Of a stretch of DNA of 64,000 nucleotides, positions 50,911 to 64,000 are shown piece after piece. The notes under the pieces are model-generated. The model had not been told where the DNA came from, did not search any database, and saw only the letters and a program-made list of their open reading frames with translations. Position 1 is the stretch's first letter, and the number at the start of each line of letters is the position of its first letter. Made by a program: the position numbers and the translations under genes. The stretch is from Agelaius tricolor (lineage: Eukaryota; Chordata; Aves; Passeriformes; Icteridae): positions 35,371,001 through 35,435,000 of the forward strand of contig JALJCS010000006.1 of the NCBI GenBank assembly GCA_023055355.1, written 5' to 3'.

Positions 50911-53900
50911 CTACTCAGGAAGGATAATCTACAAAATGGTGTTAAGAAAAAGAACCAAGGGATATGTTAAATTAAGCCATATCAGTGGGAAAACCTATCA
51001 AAGCTCAGTAAGCTATTTGGCAGCACTTTTCTCCCACCATGAGGTAAATGACAAGATAGTGGCAAAAGATGAGATTTATTTTAATGAAATGTTCTCTGAG
51101 ACAATCTCAGTGCTGTAGATTATGGAATGTAAGGAAAAAGGGCCAAGTTCCTCACCATTTAACCAGGACTCACTTTAGGATAATGTTGAGCAGATATTCC
51201 TGGTGTAGAATTTAACCAAACTCCTAAAACATTAGATATCAAATGATGGCACATAAGTTTTGTGCAGTATTTACATAATTTTAATGCAAATAATTATAAA
51301 ATGTGAACTCCTCTGAAGGCATCTGCAAAACTTGTGTTTCAACAAGCCTGTCAAATTTCCACTTGAGGGTACTTTCAGGGTAGGAATAAATACAATCAAT
51401 AATGACTTTGAAGAGATTGGAATATGAGCCTTCAGAGGATAATATTTTCTTCAAACATTAAGATTTTAAAACTGGTTATTATAGAGGGCCTAAAGAATTA
51501 GTCTTCCACTTGTTATTGAGTGGGACTCAGGCACTTCATTTCCTCTAAGTGGTTTGCAACTCATAGCATAAAAGAATCACCTTCAGGGGTTTGTGTGCCC
51601 TTTAACAGAAATGCAAATGGATGCAGACAGCATCCACAGAAAAGTTTCTTTTTCTTACATGTGGACTTGGTTTATACTGTTTAAAAAATAAATGCCTCCA
51701 GATGACCCACCTGATTTTATATATGTTAGTAAACTCATTATTGCACCAAGAGAAAATATTTTTTAATACATGCATTTTGCTGAATCTCAGTGCTTCCTCA
51801 GTCAGGTTTTTGCCTCTCTTGCATTTCAGGAAAGTTTATCTTTGGCTTATTGGGAGTAAAAATAGCCACATTCCTTTTTCTTGCAATGCTAAATTATTTC
51901 TTCTTTACTTTCTTGTCTTATTATTGTGTTTACATGAATTAAATATTTGGTCTGAGACCTATTTTATACTAGCACTGAATCTTCAGGGTTAAGGTGTATC
52001 ATTTGGTATTCAACCATAGGTGGAAAAAGTGTCTGAACAAATATATCTGTCTGTATGTGTACTTCTTGAATATTGTGCTTCAGGCACAATTTTAACTATT
52101 TCCCTTTAATTATATTAAGACATATGCACACATTTTCATGCATATATTCCTACAGTTGCATACATAAACCTTTAACATTTCACTAGTGAATCTTGATAGC
52201 TTCAGCACTAGAATTGTTTTGGCCAGCAGAACTGAATAGGAAATTATGAGGGTAATGGTCTGTAACTGTAAGCAGCTACCCTTTGTAAAGACAGAGTGAA
52301 TCTACTGCTGTAAAGAACTTTTTTAGTATCTTCCTGTAAAATAATCTTTTCAGCAATCTTTTGAAGTCAGAATTGAGTTAATGATGGAGGTTTGCTCCCG
52401 TATAAGATGCAGAAATCAGCTCTGACTAGACCTATGCCCCACAACATGTTTTACTCATAATCTAGATGTGCATGCAAATCAGATTGGTTTTCAAAACCCA
52501 AAAAGTTTAGAAGAAGAAAGGAGAGGGAGAAGGAGGAGAAGGAGTAGTTTTGTAGTTCCATGCATTTTTTATTGCCAAAGCTAAGGGTGTTTTTGATGCT
52601 GCTCGGGCACGTAACCACGGAAAGTAAAGCATGTCTCATTGAGAGGACAGTTGCATTTGAAGAGTATTTCTCTTGTTTCTATCGGCAATAGCTGAGGAAG
52701 GCTGGAAGAGTCCAACTCATCAACTAATACCATAATAAATAGGGAGCCTGGATAGAGCTTCAGAAACTAATAATTGCTATTAATGAGGTTCCTACCATCC
52801 ATTCCTTGTCTTGAATCAATGAGTAGTTTCTAATCCACACAGAACATGTGCTGCCTTGAAGATAATTCTGGTATAACAAGGAAACAAGGTACAAATTCAA
52901 AAAGTTTTTTTTTCTCCCCAAATCAAATTATTCTTGAAGTGAATTAAAGAACTTAGAAACTTAATATAACTTTTGAGTAATGCAGCATGTTTTTCATTCT
53001 CCTTCTTTCTTTTCATCTGTTGCTATTCACCCACTGAAATTTAATTTTCCTTTTTATTTTCTTCTTTCTCTTCAGCCCATGGGTCATCTATTTATTGTTA
53101 CTGTGTTCAAGTCTCTTGTTAATGGACTACCCATGTGAAGAAAAACTGTAATGTCATGTTACTTGTGTCTATCAACCGTGCCTCAGCTGTGCTGTGAATC
53201 AAAAGGGCTGCCCAATCACTTTGAGGCAGTATTCATGTCTCATTGCAGTGGACAACACTGAAGAAATTTGATTGCAGTACTTAAACATTAATATATCTAT
53301 TGGACAAAGCCCTGCTGACTCCTCAATTCTTTCTTTATATACTAGAGAAAGGATTAAAAATAAGTATATGGTTAGTATTTAAAGCCAAACAAGTTTCTGA
53401 TGGAATTAAGTCATAATATTTTTACATATTGTGTAAAATATACGTCCATATACAGGGAAAAAATATCCAATAGTGAATTCTTCATGTACTCTCTTCAGAT
53501 CAACTTTGAATCTTTTTCTAGGAGATAAGTAAGAAAGTTTTCATCTTAGTATGTGGGTTCTAAGCAAAATATAAAATCATGGAGCATAAAAGTAGTTACA
53601 GCAAATGGCTAAAACATGACATCTGATCCTAAACTCTTTAGTAGCTATTAAAGTCTATGAAATCTGAATTGATCACTAGCTTTTCATTATCTTTTTCTGT
53701 ATCTTAACATATATATTCCAATGAGCTATATAGGCTTTTTCTCTTTTCTTGGAATTCAGTTTTAGTCAATGGCTGTATTCACAGTATAAATATTACGTTC
53801 TCACATCACCTTGTATGAACCCCCACACTCTTGCCAATAACCTCCTGATGGGGCATGCAACAGCACAATGTTTAAGGAAAGATTTTATGGCAGCATGTTC

Positions 53901-55160
53901 AATCCCTTCTAATACGGCTGTTGTCCTCTGAGAAACCTTTTTAAGGAAGCTCAGTTGTTTGATATTGGTGAAGCAAGAGATATCCAAGGTACTCATTCTG
54001 TTTCCTTGAGGGATTTTACAACAGTGGAATGAAGGAAAATTTGTGAAGATCTTGATAGTCAAGAAGAATATCAGTCAAGAGTACCTCAACTTGTTGAGAC
54101 TTGGCAGGTAAATTATTCTTTTTCATGCTGTTTTCTAAAGGCCCATGTATACCACACTTCTGCATGCTCTCGTTTTCAGATGCTGATTTATTAGGACTTC
54201 CTGGATATGACACAGGGGCTCTTTCTCAAGAGCTGATTCTGGAACACAGCCTGAAAAGAATTAGCCAGCTCATTTGCCAGGAAAGAAAAGCAGGCAATGA
54301 TCAAACAGATTGGACAGAAAATTGCAAACTTTTCCCCAACTGTTCATCCATTTTTTGTCAGAATATTTTAAACTGTAGTGTATGAAAACCACAGGGAAAA
54401 CCATAGAATGATATAAATAACATGCATGACTAATAAAACAAACCCTCAGAAATCCCTGTGCAGACATTCAGGCATTGGAAGAAGGAAGTTAAAAATATAG
54501 ACTCATACCTTCACAGCCAAAGCAACCTAGTGTACGTTCCTGCTTAGGAGTAATAGAAAAGCAAGCTGTAAAGAAGCCAGGGGAGGTATCCCACACTGTG
54601 AATGAGGATATTTATGCACAGGCTAAATGTGGTAAAGGAAGTAGGTGGGGAACAAGGTATGAACTCTGATGATCTATTTGAAAGGTCGCAATAAGGTCTC
54701 TTTAGACAGGATGTACCTGTGGTTTGGATACCTCCAAATTTTTGGAATGACTGTTGCTACGTATTTTCTAAGGCATCCCAGAAGATTCTGCAGCACCTCT
54801 TCCTTGCCTTTTGCATTTAATATGGTAATGTTGCAAGGAGACTGTGAACTGTTTCTTTTAGCAAGTCCTGTAGCATGCCTATTACAGTAATGGAAATTAC
54901 TCCTGAGATGCAGTCAGTGGTGAAGTATAAATGGCTGTGTGAGAATGAGTTAATCTGCTGCCTTTGTTAGATGTTTATCCATGTGTGGGAGGCCTTGGTA
55001 ATTAATGCACTTTCTCCTGATCTGCAGATACTGTCATCATTCCCATATGTGAATTATATCTCTGTTTTCATAGGTTTGGAACCTGACACTGACACTAGTA
55101 AACAGATTAAAGTCACTAATATTAATGTCAGAAGAGACTCAAGAAATTTTATATGGAGCC
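50911..55160. other. AT-rich non-coding stretch
   Basis: Purine tract at 52510-52547. Open frames up to 123 codons without domains. A short 'aggtcgcaataaggtctc' stretch near 54684-54702 resembles an antisense CR1 word but is isolated. Blocks near 52765-52830 and 53170-53290 look complex and might be conserved elements. Confidence 0.45.
52510..52547 (+). repeat. Purine-rich (GA/GGA) tract
   Basis: Almost pure A/G sequence of about 38 bases with GAAGAA and GGAGAA units. Low complexity; might form triplex in principle. Confidence 0.85.
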
Positions 55161-55300
55161 ACCTGTGTTTCACTTCATGCCATTGCTTCTTGTCCTGTCA
55201 CTGGGTGCCACTGAAAGCAGCCTGGCTCCATGTTCTTTACTCCCTTTGGGTATCTGTGCAAACGGATGAGATCTCCCTGAGATCTGCTGCTGCTTTTTTA
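55161..55300 (-). mobile_element. CR1 LINE fragment, minus strand
   Basis: The plus strand carries antisense CR1 blocks in the normal order: 'gtgtttcacttcatgcc', 'tcctgtcactgggtgccact', 'agcagcctggctccat', 'gatgagatctccctgag'. This is the same ORF2 region as the beginning of the 12925-13460 copy. The copy is short and truncated at both ends, with no 3' tail. The 132-codon open frame across it (54971-55369, +) is an antisense shadow. Confidence 0.85.
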
Positions 55301-57210
55301 TTTCATCTACACAGTAATATCACTGTACACTGTTCAATTGTATGTTTACTCTCACAAGCCATAATATAGAGTGTATGTTTCCATACTGTGACCAAACGAA
55401 GTAGTTTAACAGTGTGAAGTGAGATGATATTACAATATTGTTGGCATAAATATATATGTTCCTGAAAGTGGTTTAAAAAATTATCTTCACTAGGCAGAAG
55501 TTTATCATGTTTTGTTATTTCAAAGGCTTTTAACTTTATCTATGGTATCTTTACTAATACACTTGAAGATGTCAGTATCTTATTTTAAGAGACAACCAAA
55601 AGGTATTTTTCCATAAATTCTGAGCTTTTAAAAGACCACAGTCCATTGTTTTCTGTATTGTAAGTAGTTAATATACAAAGCTTCCTCTTGTATATATAAG
55701 CATAATCTAGAATTTAGTAAGATATCCAGATACCACTGGGGGCTATAACATAAAATGAACTGCCCCAAAGAACACAGATGAGAATTATTGAAATCAGGAT
55801 GGAAATATATGTTTAAAAAACAAAACATCCTCCTGAGTTAAATAAAAGCAGAGTTACGATCAATGCCTAGTGAATCAGGCCAATACCTCTTTGCTTTCAT
55901 AGAGAATGTAGGGTCCTCCTTTAACTTAATTTTTAAAGATTTTAATATTTACACCAAATGAAGAAAGAACTTGTTTGACTTTAACAATTGATATTTTCTA
56001 CAGTTTTTGGTCTAAAAAAAAGAATTTTGTTATCTATGTGTGCTTTTCTTCAGACTGAGCTGGGTAAGAACGTTATTTGTCTGGGATATGCCACAGCTAT
56101 TCCGCCCACCTCTTCTAAGACATAACTACTAGGTCTTTTAGCACCAAATGGAGTTCATAAGTATCTCATGTATTGTTAGGAAAGATTTCTTTATACACTG
56201 CAGCACCATTCTGAAGGAAAAAAAAAGATTTTAAAAGATACAGAAATTATTTTTTTAGTTCCTGCTCCCTGAAAGACAAATTATTTCTAAATCAGACCTT
56301 TCCAAGGGCAGCTGCCATGTTCTAAGATGTATGCTTTGATGACTGTGTATATGACTAGAGAGAGAGAGGAGGAGAGGGTGATGGAACTGATAGTCTATTG
56401 GATTATTATTTTATCTTAAAAATATGTTGTCACTACAAAGAACTGTACAGCATACTCGTGTGTGAATTTTCCTTTTGATACTTTTCTAATACGATATTGA
56501 TAAACTAATTGCATTTGCTTATCTTGACGCTATCAAATTTTCATAATTTGTTATTCATTGAATTTGGAAAATGTGCTCAGCACTCTATGGGAAAAAAATG
56601 TGGATTAAAAAATACATGAGTTATTTATTCAATTGCTGAGTAAACTCTGTTTGAGGGAAAGGTCTTTTGATGAGGCAATTCCATTAAGAGAGAGATGAAG
56701 TGATGGCCTCCACCTTTATAATTTAACGAGGCCATTTTTTGCATTCATTGACAATGCATTCTCTAGAGATAACCTCTCTTCCTCCCTCTTCCTTCCAAAT
56801 CATCAATATTGCGTTCAACATACTTCTCAAACTTTTCAACACCCACCTCTCTGCACTGTGATTTTGCCTTCTGCAACATTTAAAGAAGTTTGTTGGGGCA
56901 GTTTCTTTGTCCAAAAGCTTGTTCTTACAGTTGTAGTTATGAGAAGAGTTTCCAGGCAGGTCAGACTTCCATAAGTTGCATCCCTTCAAATCTGATAAGG
57001 TTGTCCAGTAGTGGTTACATGACATCCATTAGCAGTGGATGCAGTTGTCAACTGGACATTACTTTCCTTTAACTTGGAAGGATTTTACTGTCTTCAGCTT
57101 TCTTCTAGGTAATATAGTCATCTTTTGGGAGAAGAGCTCTGTCCTGACTGTGGTAAACTGTATCAGTGGATTTTTCATCTTCAGTAAGGAAGTAGAGTGA
57201 GTGAAGATAA
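55301..57210. other. AT-rich non-coding sequence
   Basis: Contains a purine tract (56356-56378). A 100-codon minus-strand frame (56723-57025) has no family I recognise. No transposon recognised. Confidence 0.5.
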
Positions 57211-57255
57211 GGTGAAGTATCTCAAAGGGTAAATTTCCCTTTGAGATACTTCACC
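57211..57255. repeat. Perfect 19-bp inverted repeat with 7-nt loop
   Basis: Left arm ggtgaagtatctcaaaggg (57211-57229), loop taaattt, right arm ccctttgagatacttcacc (57237-57255). All 19 positions pair and pairing stops abruptly at both outer ends. The stem is far too long to be chance. It is shorter than a usual pre-microRNA, and the flanks do not extend it. The sharp edges suggest a single mutational event such as template switching during replication. Confidence 0.97.
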
Positions 57256-59617
57256 ACTTGTATAGGGCATCAAGTGCTATCAGCAAGGCAAATGGACAGC
57301 AGAACTTGGTTGGTATGTATTGTAATTATATATGTGAATGCAAGATATGTATATTTAACTTCTTGGGATATCATCCTATATGCATGCACATATCTTTCAA
57401 CTGACTGAATTTGAATTTTAAAATTAGCACCTAATAATGTAACCTGCTGTGTAGGTATTTCATGTTCTCTTAAAAGCTTTATTGTACTGCTAAATTGTTA
57501 AAAACTCAGCAAATAGCAAAAAAATTCCTCTCCAATAGACAGGTAGTTATTTTTTAGCAGAATTATCCATGCAATCAGCTTTTCAACCTATCCAGGAGAT
57601 TTCTTTATGCTAACATCTTTCCATTAGTGCCAGGTGAATACTGTCAATACCAAAGGCAAATTGTCTCAAACAATAGGCACAGATATGCCTTATTAGCAAT
57701 TACAACAGGAAAAGTGACATATGTCTTATTTTATTGTTATAATATCATTAAAAAGTACCTATACTTTCTGACTGAGAACACTTATGTCATGAGGGCAATA
57801 AACCAGGGTTTTTATTCTTCTATTGCAATTGATTTTGCCAGGAAATACATGAGAGACTTGAAAAATGAAAACATTTAGTTGAATAGAACCACCTACATTT
57901 TCAAACATTCTATTATAAGAATAATTGCTGAGGTTGGGATGAAATTGTGAAGTCATGTGAAAATATGGGAATATAGTGGTACAGTCTAACAAAAAAGTGT
58001 ACGTTATTGCTTAATTTTTAAAGTGATATGGTTCTGCATTACATGTTTTCTTCATTGCATCCATGATGCAATTCACCCTAAAGAAGTTTGTATATATCTT
58101 TAATTTATTTTTTATGTATGAAATGGTTACAGCAGAGGTTAAAAAATATAATTGAGGAAAGTTTGCAATTATGAACCCAATTTTGAACTGAGGTCAGTAC
58201 AGTTTTGAAGTCTAGCAGCAGATAAAAGAAGATAATGACATTTAAGTCAGTGCAAAGTTTCACTGGACTTTTCTTGGACACCAAGTGCAGTAAAAAGGTC
58301 ACTTTTCTCAATGCAGGATGACTTAAACCAGGTTGCCTCAAGTATTTTACTCCATATTAATTTCAATGAATTAGGAAAATTTCTATTCCTTGCAATGAAT
58401 AGTTCCTAGCTGTGAGTGGAAGGTGGCACTTCCTACCTAATTGGTGGACTGTTACTGCTGGAGAAGTACTATATTAACTATTTGATTAGTCTTTCAATGT
58501 AAATGCTAGAAATACAGTTAATTAGTTGTGGGACTTCCTATTCAAAGTACTTGCAGATGTTAAAATGCCAGTCTTCCTCTGACACAAGATAAACAAATGA
58601 ATGATCCTCTGCATTTTCCATGCTGTATCCTTTGTTTTCCTATCTAAATGACCTAAGATTGTACTGCCCTTTCCTCTGTTTGTTTAGGATAGAGAATGTC
58701 TGACTTGTACTTCCATATTTCAAGGAAAATGTGGAGTCTAAAAGAGAGCTATAGGTGATATTTCTGTTTTATTTTTATCACGATTTGTGTATGTGTTCAC
58801 ATCTTGGCCTGACTCTTGGGAAATGGATCTCTAAGAAATTGTGGGAATTGATAACATTTACTCATAAAACCAAATCATAAGACTGTGTGGCTTTGGTCAT
58901 AAAAGAACTCCTTCCAAAATTCTCTGCCAGTGAATATCAGCCTTGATCTCTAAACACCACTGATTTTTATGTCTTGAGCTACTTACAAACTGAGGCTGCC
59001 AATTAAATTATGACTTAAAAAAATTAATCTCATTTGAAACACACATTTTCAATAAAAATAGAAGGCTTTAATAACAGTCAGTGCAATAATGATGGCACAA
59101 AACAAATGCTTTTACTTACATCTGTGCACGGATACTCAGCTCAGTGCAACTGAGTGAAACTTAATGGAGTTACAGCAGAGGGGATCTTATTTTCCGTGAG
59201 GTAAACTTTTTGAAGGCATAAAGTGCATGCACTGTTAAGTCATCCATAAATTCTCCTCTGCTGTGGTGATTATGCAACAGTTCAGGCATGCACTGTGTTT
59301 TAGCCGTTTCTTGAGTCTGGTATGTATGATTTTTTATCTTTTTTAAATGACAGACTGCCATGCAACTAACAGACAAAATGAGATGCTGCAAGAACAACTT
59401 CGAAAAGAGTTTCTTTGTAAGACCAAAATCCTATAATTCATTTTTGATACTTCAGGGAATCAACAACCAAACAATATTTCTTTCCCTGTTTGCTTAAACT
59501 CATAAAAATGCAGTCAATTCATGGTAAGAAAAAGAAATTATGGACATTCCAGCTTTGGGGAAGAAATAGATTTTGAGTTCCTTTTACAATTCAAGCTGGT
59601 GCTGTTTACGTGATTCA
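57256..59617. other. AT-rich non-coding sequence
   Basis: No gene or transposon recognised. A block near 58430-58560 contains homeodomain cores and complex sequence. Confidence 0.5.
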
Positions 59618-59707
59618 AATTTCAGGTTAATTTTATATTTGAAAGGGTGCCATAATTAAGGGTGCCTAATAATTTCAGGTTAATTTTATATTTGAAAGGG
59701 TGCCATA
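59618..59707. repeat. Tandem duplication, 37-bp identical unit, 53-bp period
   Basis: Bases 59618-59654 recur without a change at 59671-59707. The 16-base spacer contains a further partial copy of the unit's 'agggtgcc' word. The exact identity points to a recent event. Confidence 0.95.
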
Positions 59708-62700
59708 TTATAAAGAAATTCTGTCTGCACAGGCAGAGCCTATTTGTTCGGTCTTTATCAGGCATGTAGTATTATCAGTATAATATAATAAAATTACATA
59801 AAAATCATGTAATTTGGCTCCTGATGAGACTTCTCAGGAACCACAATAACACAGGATCATACGTATACACACACATAACTCAGTGTTTCATTGCCAGGGA
59901 GCCTATAGCTGTACTTCAGAATATAAAAAATATCTTCTGAATAATTCTTCCTGTAGGCTTAGGCTAAGAAAATTGTAGATACCTTCTTTTTTGTGGTTCC
60001 TCACAATCCACACATTAGAGTGGATGATACATGCTAGCATATTTGCTCGCAGTATTGGAAGAAGAGAAAAGAAATGTTTGTTACGTCAGATTTTAGGTGT
60101 CATATCTTTGCAAAACCAAAACATTGCTTATGCTCTGAAGCCCACTATCTGTCCAAAGTGGAAAGGAAAGCTGGTGTTATTCTAGATGAAGTCCTTTCCA
60201 TTGCCTGCTTTGCTCACTTCAGCTTCCCAAGTGTTCAGCCACTACAAAGAAGTTATGAAATCCTTGCAGCAGTTATGGAGCACTTTTGGAATACCATCAG
60301 TGCAAGTCCGGCTGAGACAGTAGTATTTCTTGCAAAGAGCTGTATTGCGAATAAACTGATTAGGATTATGTTAGGATCAGAGAGAGGCATGTCTTGCCTC
60401 TCTGGACCACAGGCTTAGTGATGAGTGAAGCAGCAGCAAGTATAATGCAACTCTGATCCCAGCAATAGCATCCTTTATCATAGTCCTAGACTGATGAACT
60501 GATGAACTTTTCCAACAACCATTGCTTGCCTTTAAAGATTTTTAACTAGATGCTTTGGTAGTATGGTAAGTAAGAATGACAGAAGGTCATTCGGTAATTG
60601 ATATGACTTAGGTGGATCTCAGCTCTTCAATTAACATTGTTATTGTACAAATCAAATGAAGATGATCTGTTCAGCCACACAAACAACCACCATGGAGGCA
60701 ATACCTGAGATTTATACAATGTTGAAATGAGAAGAAAGTGAGTCAGAACACTGGGGTCTTTTGAACACATTATTAGTCAATTCACTGGTCGGATTGTATT
60801 CAATCTAGATGAAAGGAATCAATGGTACATTTAATTAAAAGGGTTATTGCTTTTGTAAGAGGACTTGCAGAAGGAATTACAATTCTCAAAAGGTGTGTTT
60901 CAAAGTGTTCTTCATAGGGCACAACATGCATCTTTTATGCCAAAGTCATACAAATGAAGGCATTTCCTTCAAATGTGTGTAATTGCAAATCTGTGCAGCT
61001 AAGAGACTTGATTTTCAGAAGTGTTGTATGCTGACTTATTTTTAATTTTACAGGTCCCCACTGCCTGTGTAAAGTAGGCCATTTCTATGAGTGCCTAAAT
61101 ATAGATTTTGGTGCTTGACCTTAGGCTACCAAGATTAATAACTTTGGCTAAGAAAAATAAAATAGACATTCTAAGCTGAAAGTATGGCAGTAAACTTGGC
61201 TCTAGCTAGACAAAAATTGACTGTATTACAGCAACAAAATGTATATCTGTTGCACCCATTCCACAAATTCTAAGTGCCATGAAAAAAATCCCAGCAGAAA
61301 TGGGAGACTGAATTCTGAATAAACTCTAGGCATAAGCAAACCCTGATATTTGTATATTTCTTTTACCACATTGCCCATTCTACTGAAAAATGTTTTGATG
61401 GAGTATCAAATAGAAATTTGTTCATATATTTATGTATGTGTATCTCAAAAGCATAATAATCAGTGACAGGCATGCAGTTGAATTAATTGCTTTAGAAACT
61501 ATATTCTTGCCAATTTTATCATTCTTTGTACCTGGCAGGTTAATTAATGTTAAAAACTCAAACAAACAATTCAAGACTAGAGCTACAGCTGTTGTAAATC
61601 CATGTGCCACATGGACTTCAAAGAAGGGAATGTGCTGATATAATCCAGCTGAGCCTTCGGCCTCTAGACATGAGTTTACTTTACATTCAGCACTGGCAGT
61701 GAGATCTACAGGTGATATAAGTCAAAGCAGATCAAATGCAAATTAGTAGAGCAGAACTGATTTGTGGCAGTTGAGGAGCAAGAAGTAGATTATGATGACA
61801 GAGATGTTTCTCATTTCCTTTCTTAAACACTTTCTTATTTTAAACAGGCAAACAAATCCACATACTCATGTAGAACAGTATAGATTGGCAGTTTCTGCTT
61901 TTGTGATGGTTTTCTTAGCACTACTGCATGGCGCTGACTTTACAGTTGTAGGTGAGACATTTGGCTCTGCTGAAAAATTTTTTTGTAGTGCAGAGCAGAG
62001 TGTAGGAGCACTGCAAACTTGTTTGATCCTGAAGGAAGAGGGGTGTTGGAACATCTTCCCATAATGTAGATGCAAGAAGCTTCCAGAGGGACATTGTTGA
62101 TGTTTTTTTGTTGGTGAGGAATTGTGGTTGCAAAGTACTGGATTTCTGACTGATGTAAATTAGGGTCAATCTGTTGAAAATTGAAGTGTTCTGTTGATTC
62201 AAGTTCACTGTAAAGTTGATTTCAAATGTGCTTATTCTAGTGTTTCGTGTAAGACTCATGTAAAGGTGAAGTATATAGTCTTAAAAGGAATAAGATAATT
62301 TACAGGGAGGTAAGAAAAAGGGACTTAAATTTTTGGATTAGACTTTTTTCTTTTATAATAAAAAAGAATGGAATTGGGTGCTCTAATACCTGACTATTTT
62401 GTCAGTCTAGATGAAAATCCAGGATTTATAGCTCTGTATAGGGGGATTAGCTCTGAGGCTAATGAACAAGGTAAACTGCGAGAAGCTACATAGCTTTCTG
62501 GGAAGGATAATAATTTGGGAAATTAAATGTGATTTAATTGGGCATAATTTACATGTAGAATTACCTTTGATTTGTCTGAAACTATGATACTGATGGGTGT
62601 GTTTGCATGTCACAGTGCTTGGCAAACTGTGAGCAGTTGCACTGTGAGGTGTTCAGGAGAACAGCATGTTGGATTGGAGGCCCAGTTCCCAAGATGTGGA

Positions 62701-64000
62701 GCCCTGAACTTGCCTTGAGAAATATTTTCAGATTTTATTAAAGATAATGTGACAGTGGAAAGTGTGTGAAAAAGCATCTATTTGCAAACTACTGAAACAA
62801 CACAATTCAAAAGTATGCTGAAAAATGTGGGATCTTTGCCACTGACTCATCTGTTTATTGCAAATAAATGCATGAGGGAGTATTCAAGGAATTTCCACAG
62901 CCGTAGCCTTTAGCCCTGCATGCAAAGCAGTACCTGCTGCCAGTGTACAGCCCATGGTGATCCTGAACACTGGAAGGCTTGGTAAAGCACAGCAGGCCTC
63001 TCATAAAAAGGAGAGTCTTTCTTCTTCCTGATCATTGGCCTCACATTAGTTTTAAAAAAAACATTCAGTTTGAAGTTTGAGTCTGGCCTGATACATAGCT
63101 TTTTAGTGTGAGACCAAGGAGCAAAGAAAGATGTGATTCTGCAGTACTTGGTGCCTTTATGTGCAAAATCCCAAGTGCTGGGACTTGGTTTGCTTGAAAG
63201 GCTTTATTACTTTATACTTCAATGCAAACACTTAGTTTTATGGCTACAAATATTCTCATATTTGCTCTTTGTTTAGGCTGATGGCTGCTGCATTTACAGC
63301 CAAGGTGATTAAGTGACTGCCTGTTAATCCCAAATCCATGTGCATGTTTATTTATTTATTAAATGCATATGAAGAATTTCAGAAAAGGTTTGAGAGACTT
63401 TAAAAATCTGGCTTTGGGGAAAGTGTTAAAGAGGTTTGATTCTTTTTTAAATATAAAACTTTTTTAATATACTTGTGCAATTTAGATGACTTTACTGTTC
63501 AAAATCCATTTGCTTCTCTGCATGGTAGAGCCCATTGCACAGAGAGAAGGTTGGTCACGCCTTTTGCCACATGGACAGTAAAAGTCACAACCACTCAGCT
63601 GTGAAGTTTCACCTAAAGTTTCTTATCAGGATTAATTTTTTGATTTAAGGAAGAAATTGGCTTCTCTACATGCTTGAGGGGGAAGGAAGCAAAACAGCAT
63701 CTCTGCTCTGTTTTGTAGTCATCCTTTCTCACTCTTTAGGGGAACATCTTTACATTATTTGTCTTTTCACTGCCTCTCAGATAGGAAGGCCTTAAATTCA
63801 TCCTCTTCTGTTTGTTATGGCTCAGTAGTTGTTCTTAAATCTGACAGCTGGGAATAGGTCTTAGTTCCAATACCTGCCCACCTAGTTTTCTTACACAGGT
63901 TTTGTCTTTTTTTTTCCCCTTCTGCATTAAACTATGTTGATAATTTCTAGAGAGAAGATATGTGCTATTGGTTCAACTATCTATTTATGCTGTGTACAAG
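59708..64000. other. Non-coding sequence, no recognised feature
   Basis: Open frames up to 114 codons (60074-60418, +) lack recognisable domains. A 9-bp inverted repeat (60381-60389 with 60395-60403) is within chance expectation. No transposon or RNA gene recognised. Confidence 0.5.

Noticed and set aside
54684..54702. Isolated CR1-like antisense word
   Set aside because: Too short and without neighbouring CR1 blocks in the right order.
54971..55369. 132-codon plus-strand open frame
   Set aside because: Its central part is the antisense of a CR1 fragment.
60381..60403. 9-bp inverted repeat with 5-nt loop
   Set aside because: Expected by chance several times in the window.
1..64000. CRISPR arrays, operons, rRNA or tRNA genes
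   Set aside because: No regularly spaced repeats, no bacterial gene layout and no recognisable RNA gene seen; the CR1 content shows a vertebrate genome.

Overview
The window is vertebrate non-coding DNA, most likely from a bird. The best evidence is four fragments of CR1, the LINE family that dominates bird (and other sauropsid) genomes. They lie at about 2480-3250 (+), 12925-13460 (-), 34083-34259 (+) and 55161-55300 (-). Two have the typical 3' ends, including the octamer-like tail resembling ATTCTATG. The DNA is AT-rich, CpG-poor outside one island, and carries (AC)n, poly(A)/poly(T) and AT-rich microsatellites. There are no bacterial-type gene clusters. The CR1 density fits a bird, but a crocodilian or turtle cannot be excluded from sequence alone.

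I found no protein-coding gene that I can support. Open reading frames are short, start at arbitrary ATGs, have low-complexity or random-looking composition and lack recognisable domains. The longest (209 codons, minus strand, 20401-21030) looks like chance in AT-rich DNA. The only recognisable coding homology is decayed CR1 reverse-transcriptase ORF2 at about 2480-2860. The window therefore reads as a gene desert or the interior of a very large intron.

Layout: 1-2270 is ordinary sequence with an ancient LINE 3' end (about 1044-1115) and an A-rich simple repeat (2012-2088). 2270-2860 is the only CpG island; it has a strong CTCF-like motif (2372-2389) and runs into the plus-strand CR1. 3251-12920 is AT-rich, with a hexanucleotide repeat (6551-6590) and a block resembling a conserved enhancer (8379-8740). 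A minus-strand CR1 lies at 12925-13460 and ends in a short tandem duplication. 13461-34080 holds scattered minisatellite-like duplications, a possible MIR-type SINE remnant, an (AC)n tract and a perfect 20-bp palindrome. 34083-34259 is a CR1 3' end. 34980-55160 is strongly AT-rich, with several homeodomain-motif-rich blocks. 55161-55300 is another CR1 remnant. 55301-64000 contains the most clearly non-random small structure in the window, a 19-bp perfect inverted repeat with a 7-nt loop (57211-57255), and a 53-bp tandem duplication (59618-59707).

I do not see a previously undescribed biological system. The items most worth checking are the CpG island with the CTCF motif beside the CR1, the perfect hairpin at 57211-57255, and a set of candidate conserved non-coding elements. 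The last need a multi-species alignment to judge.
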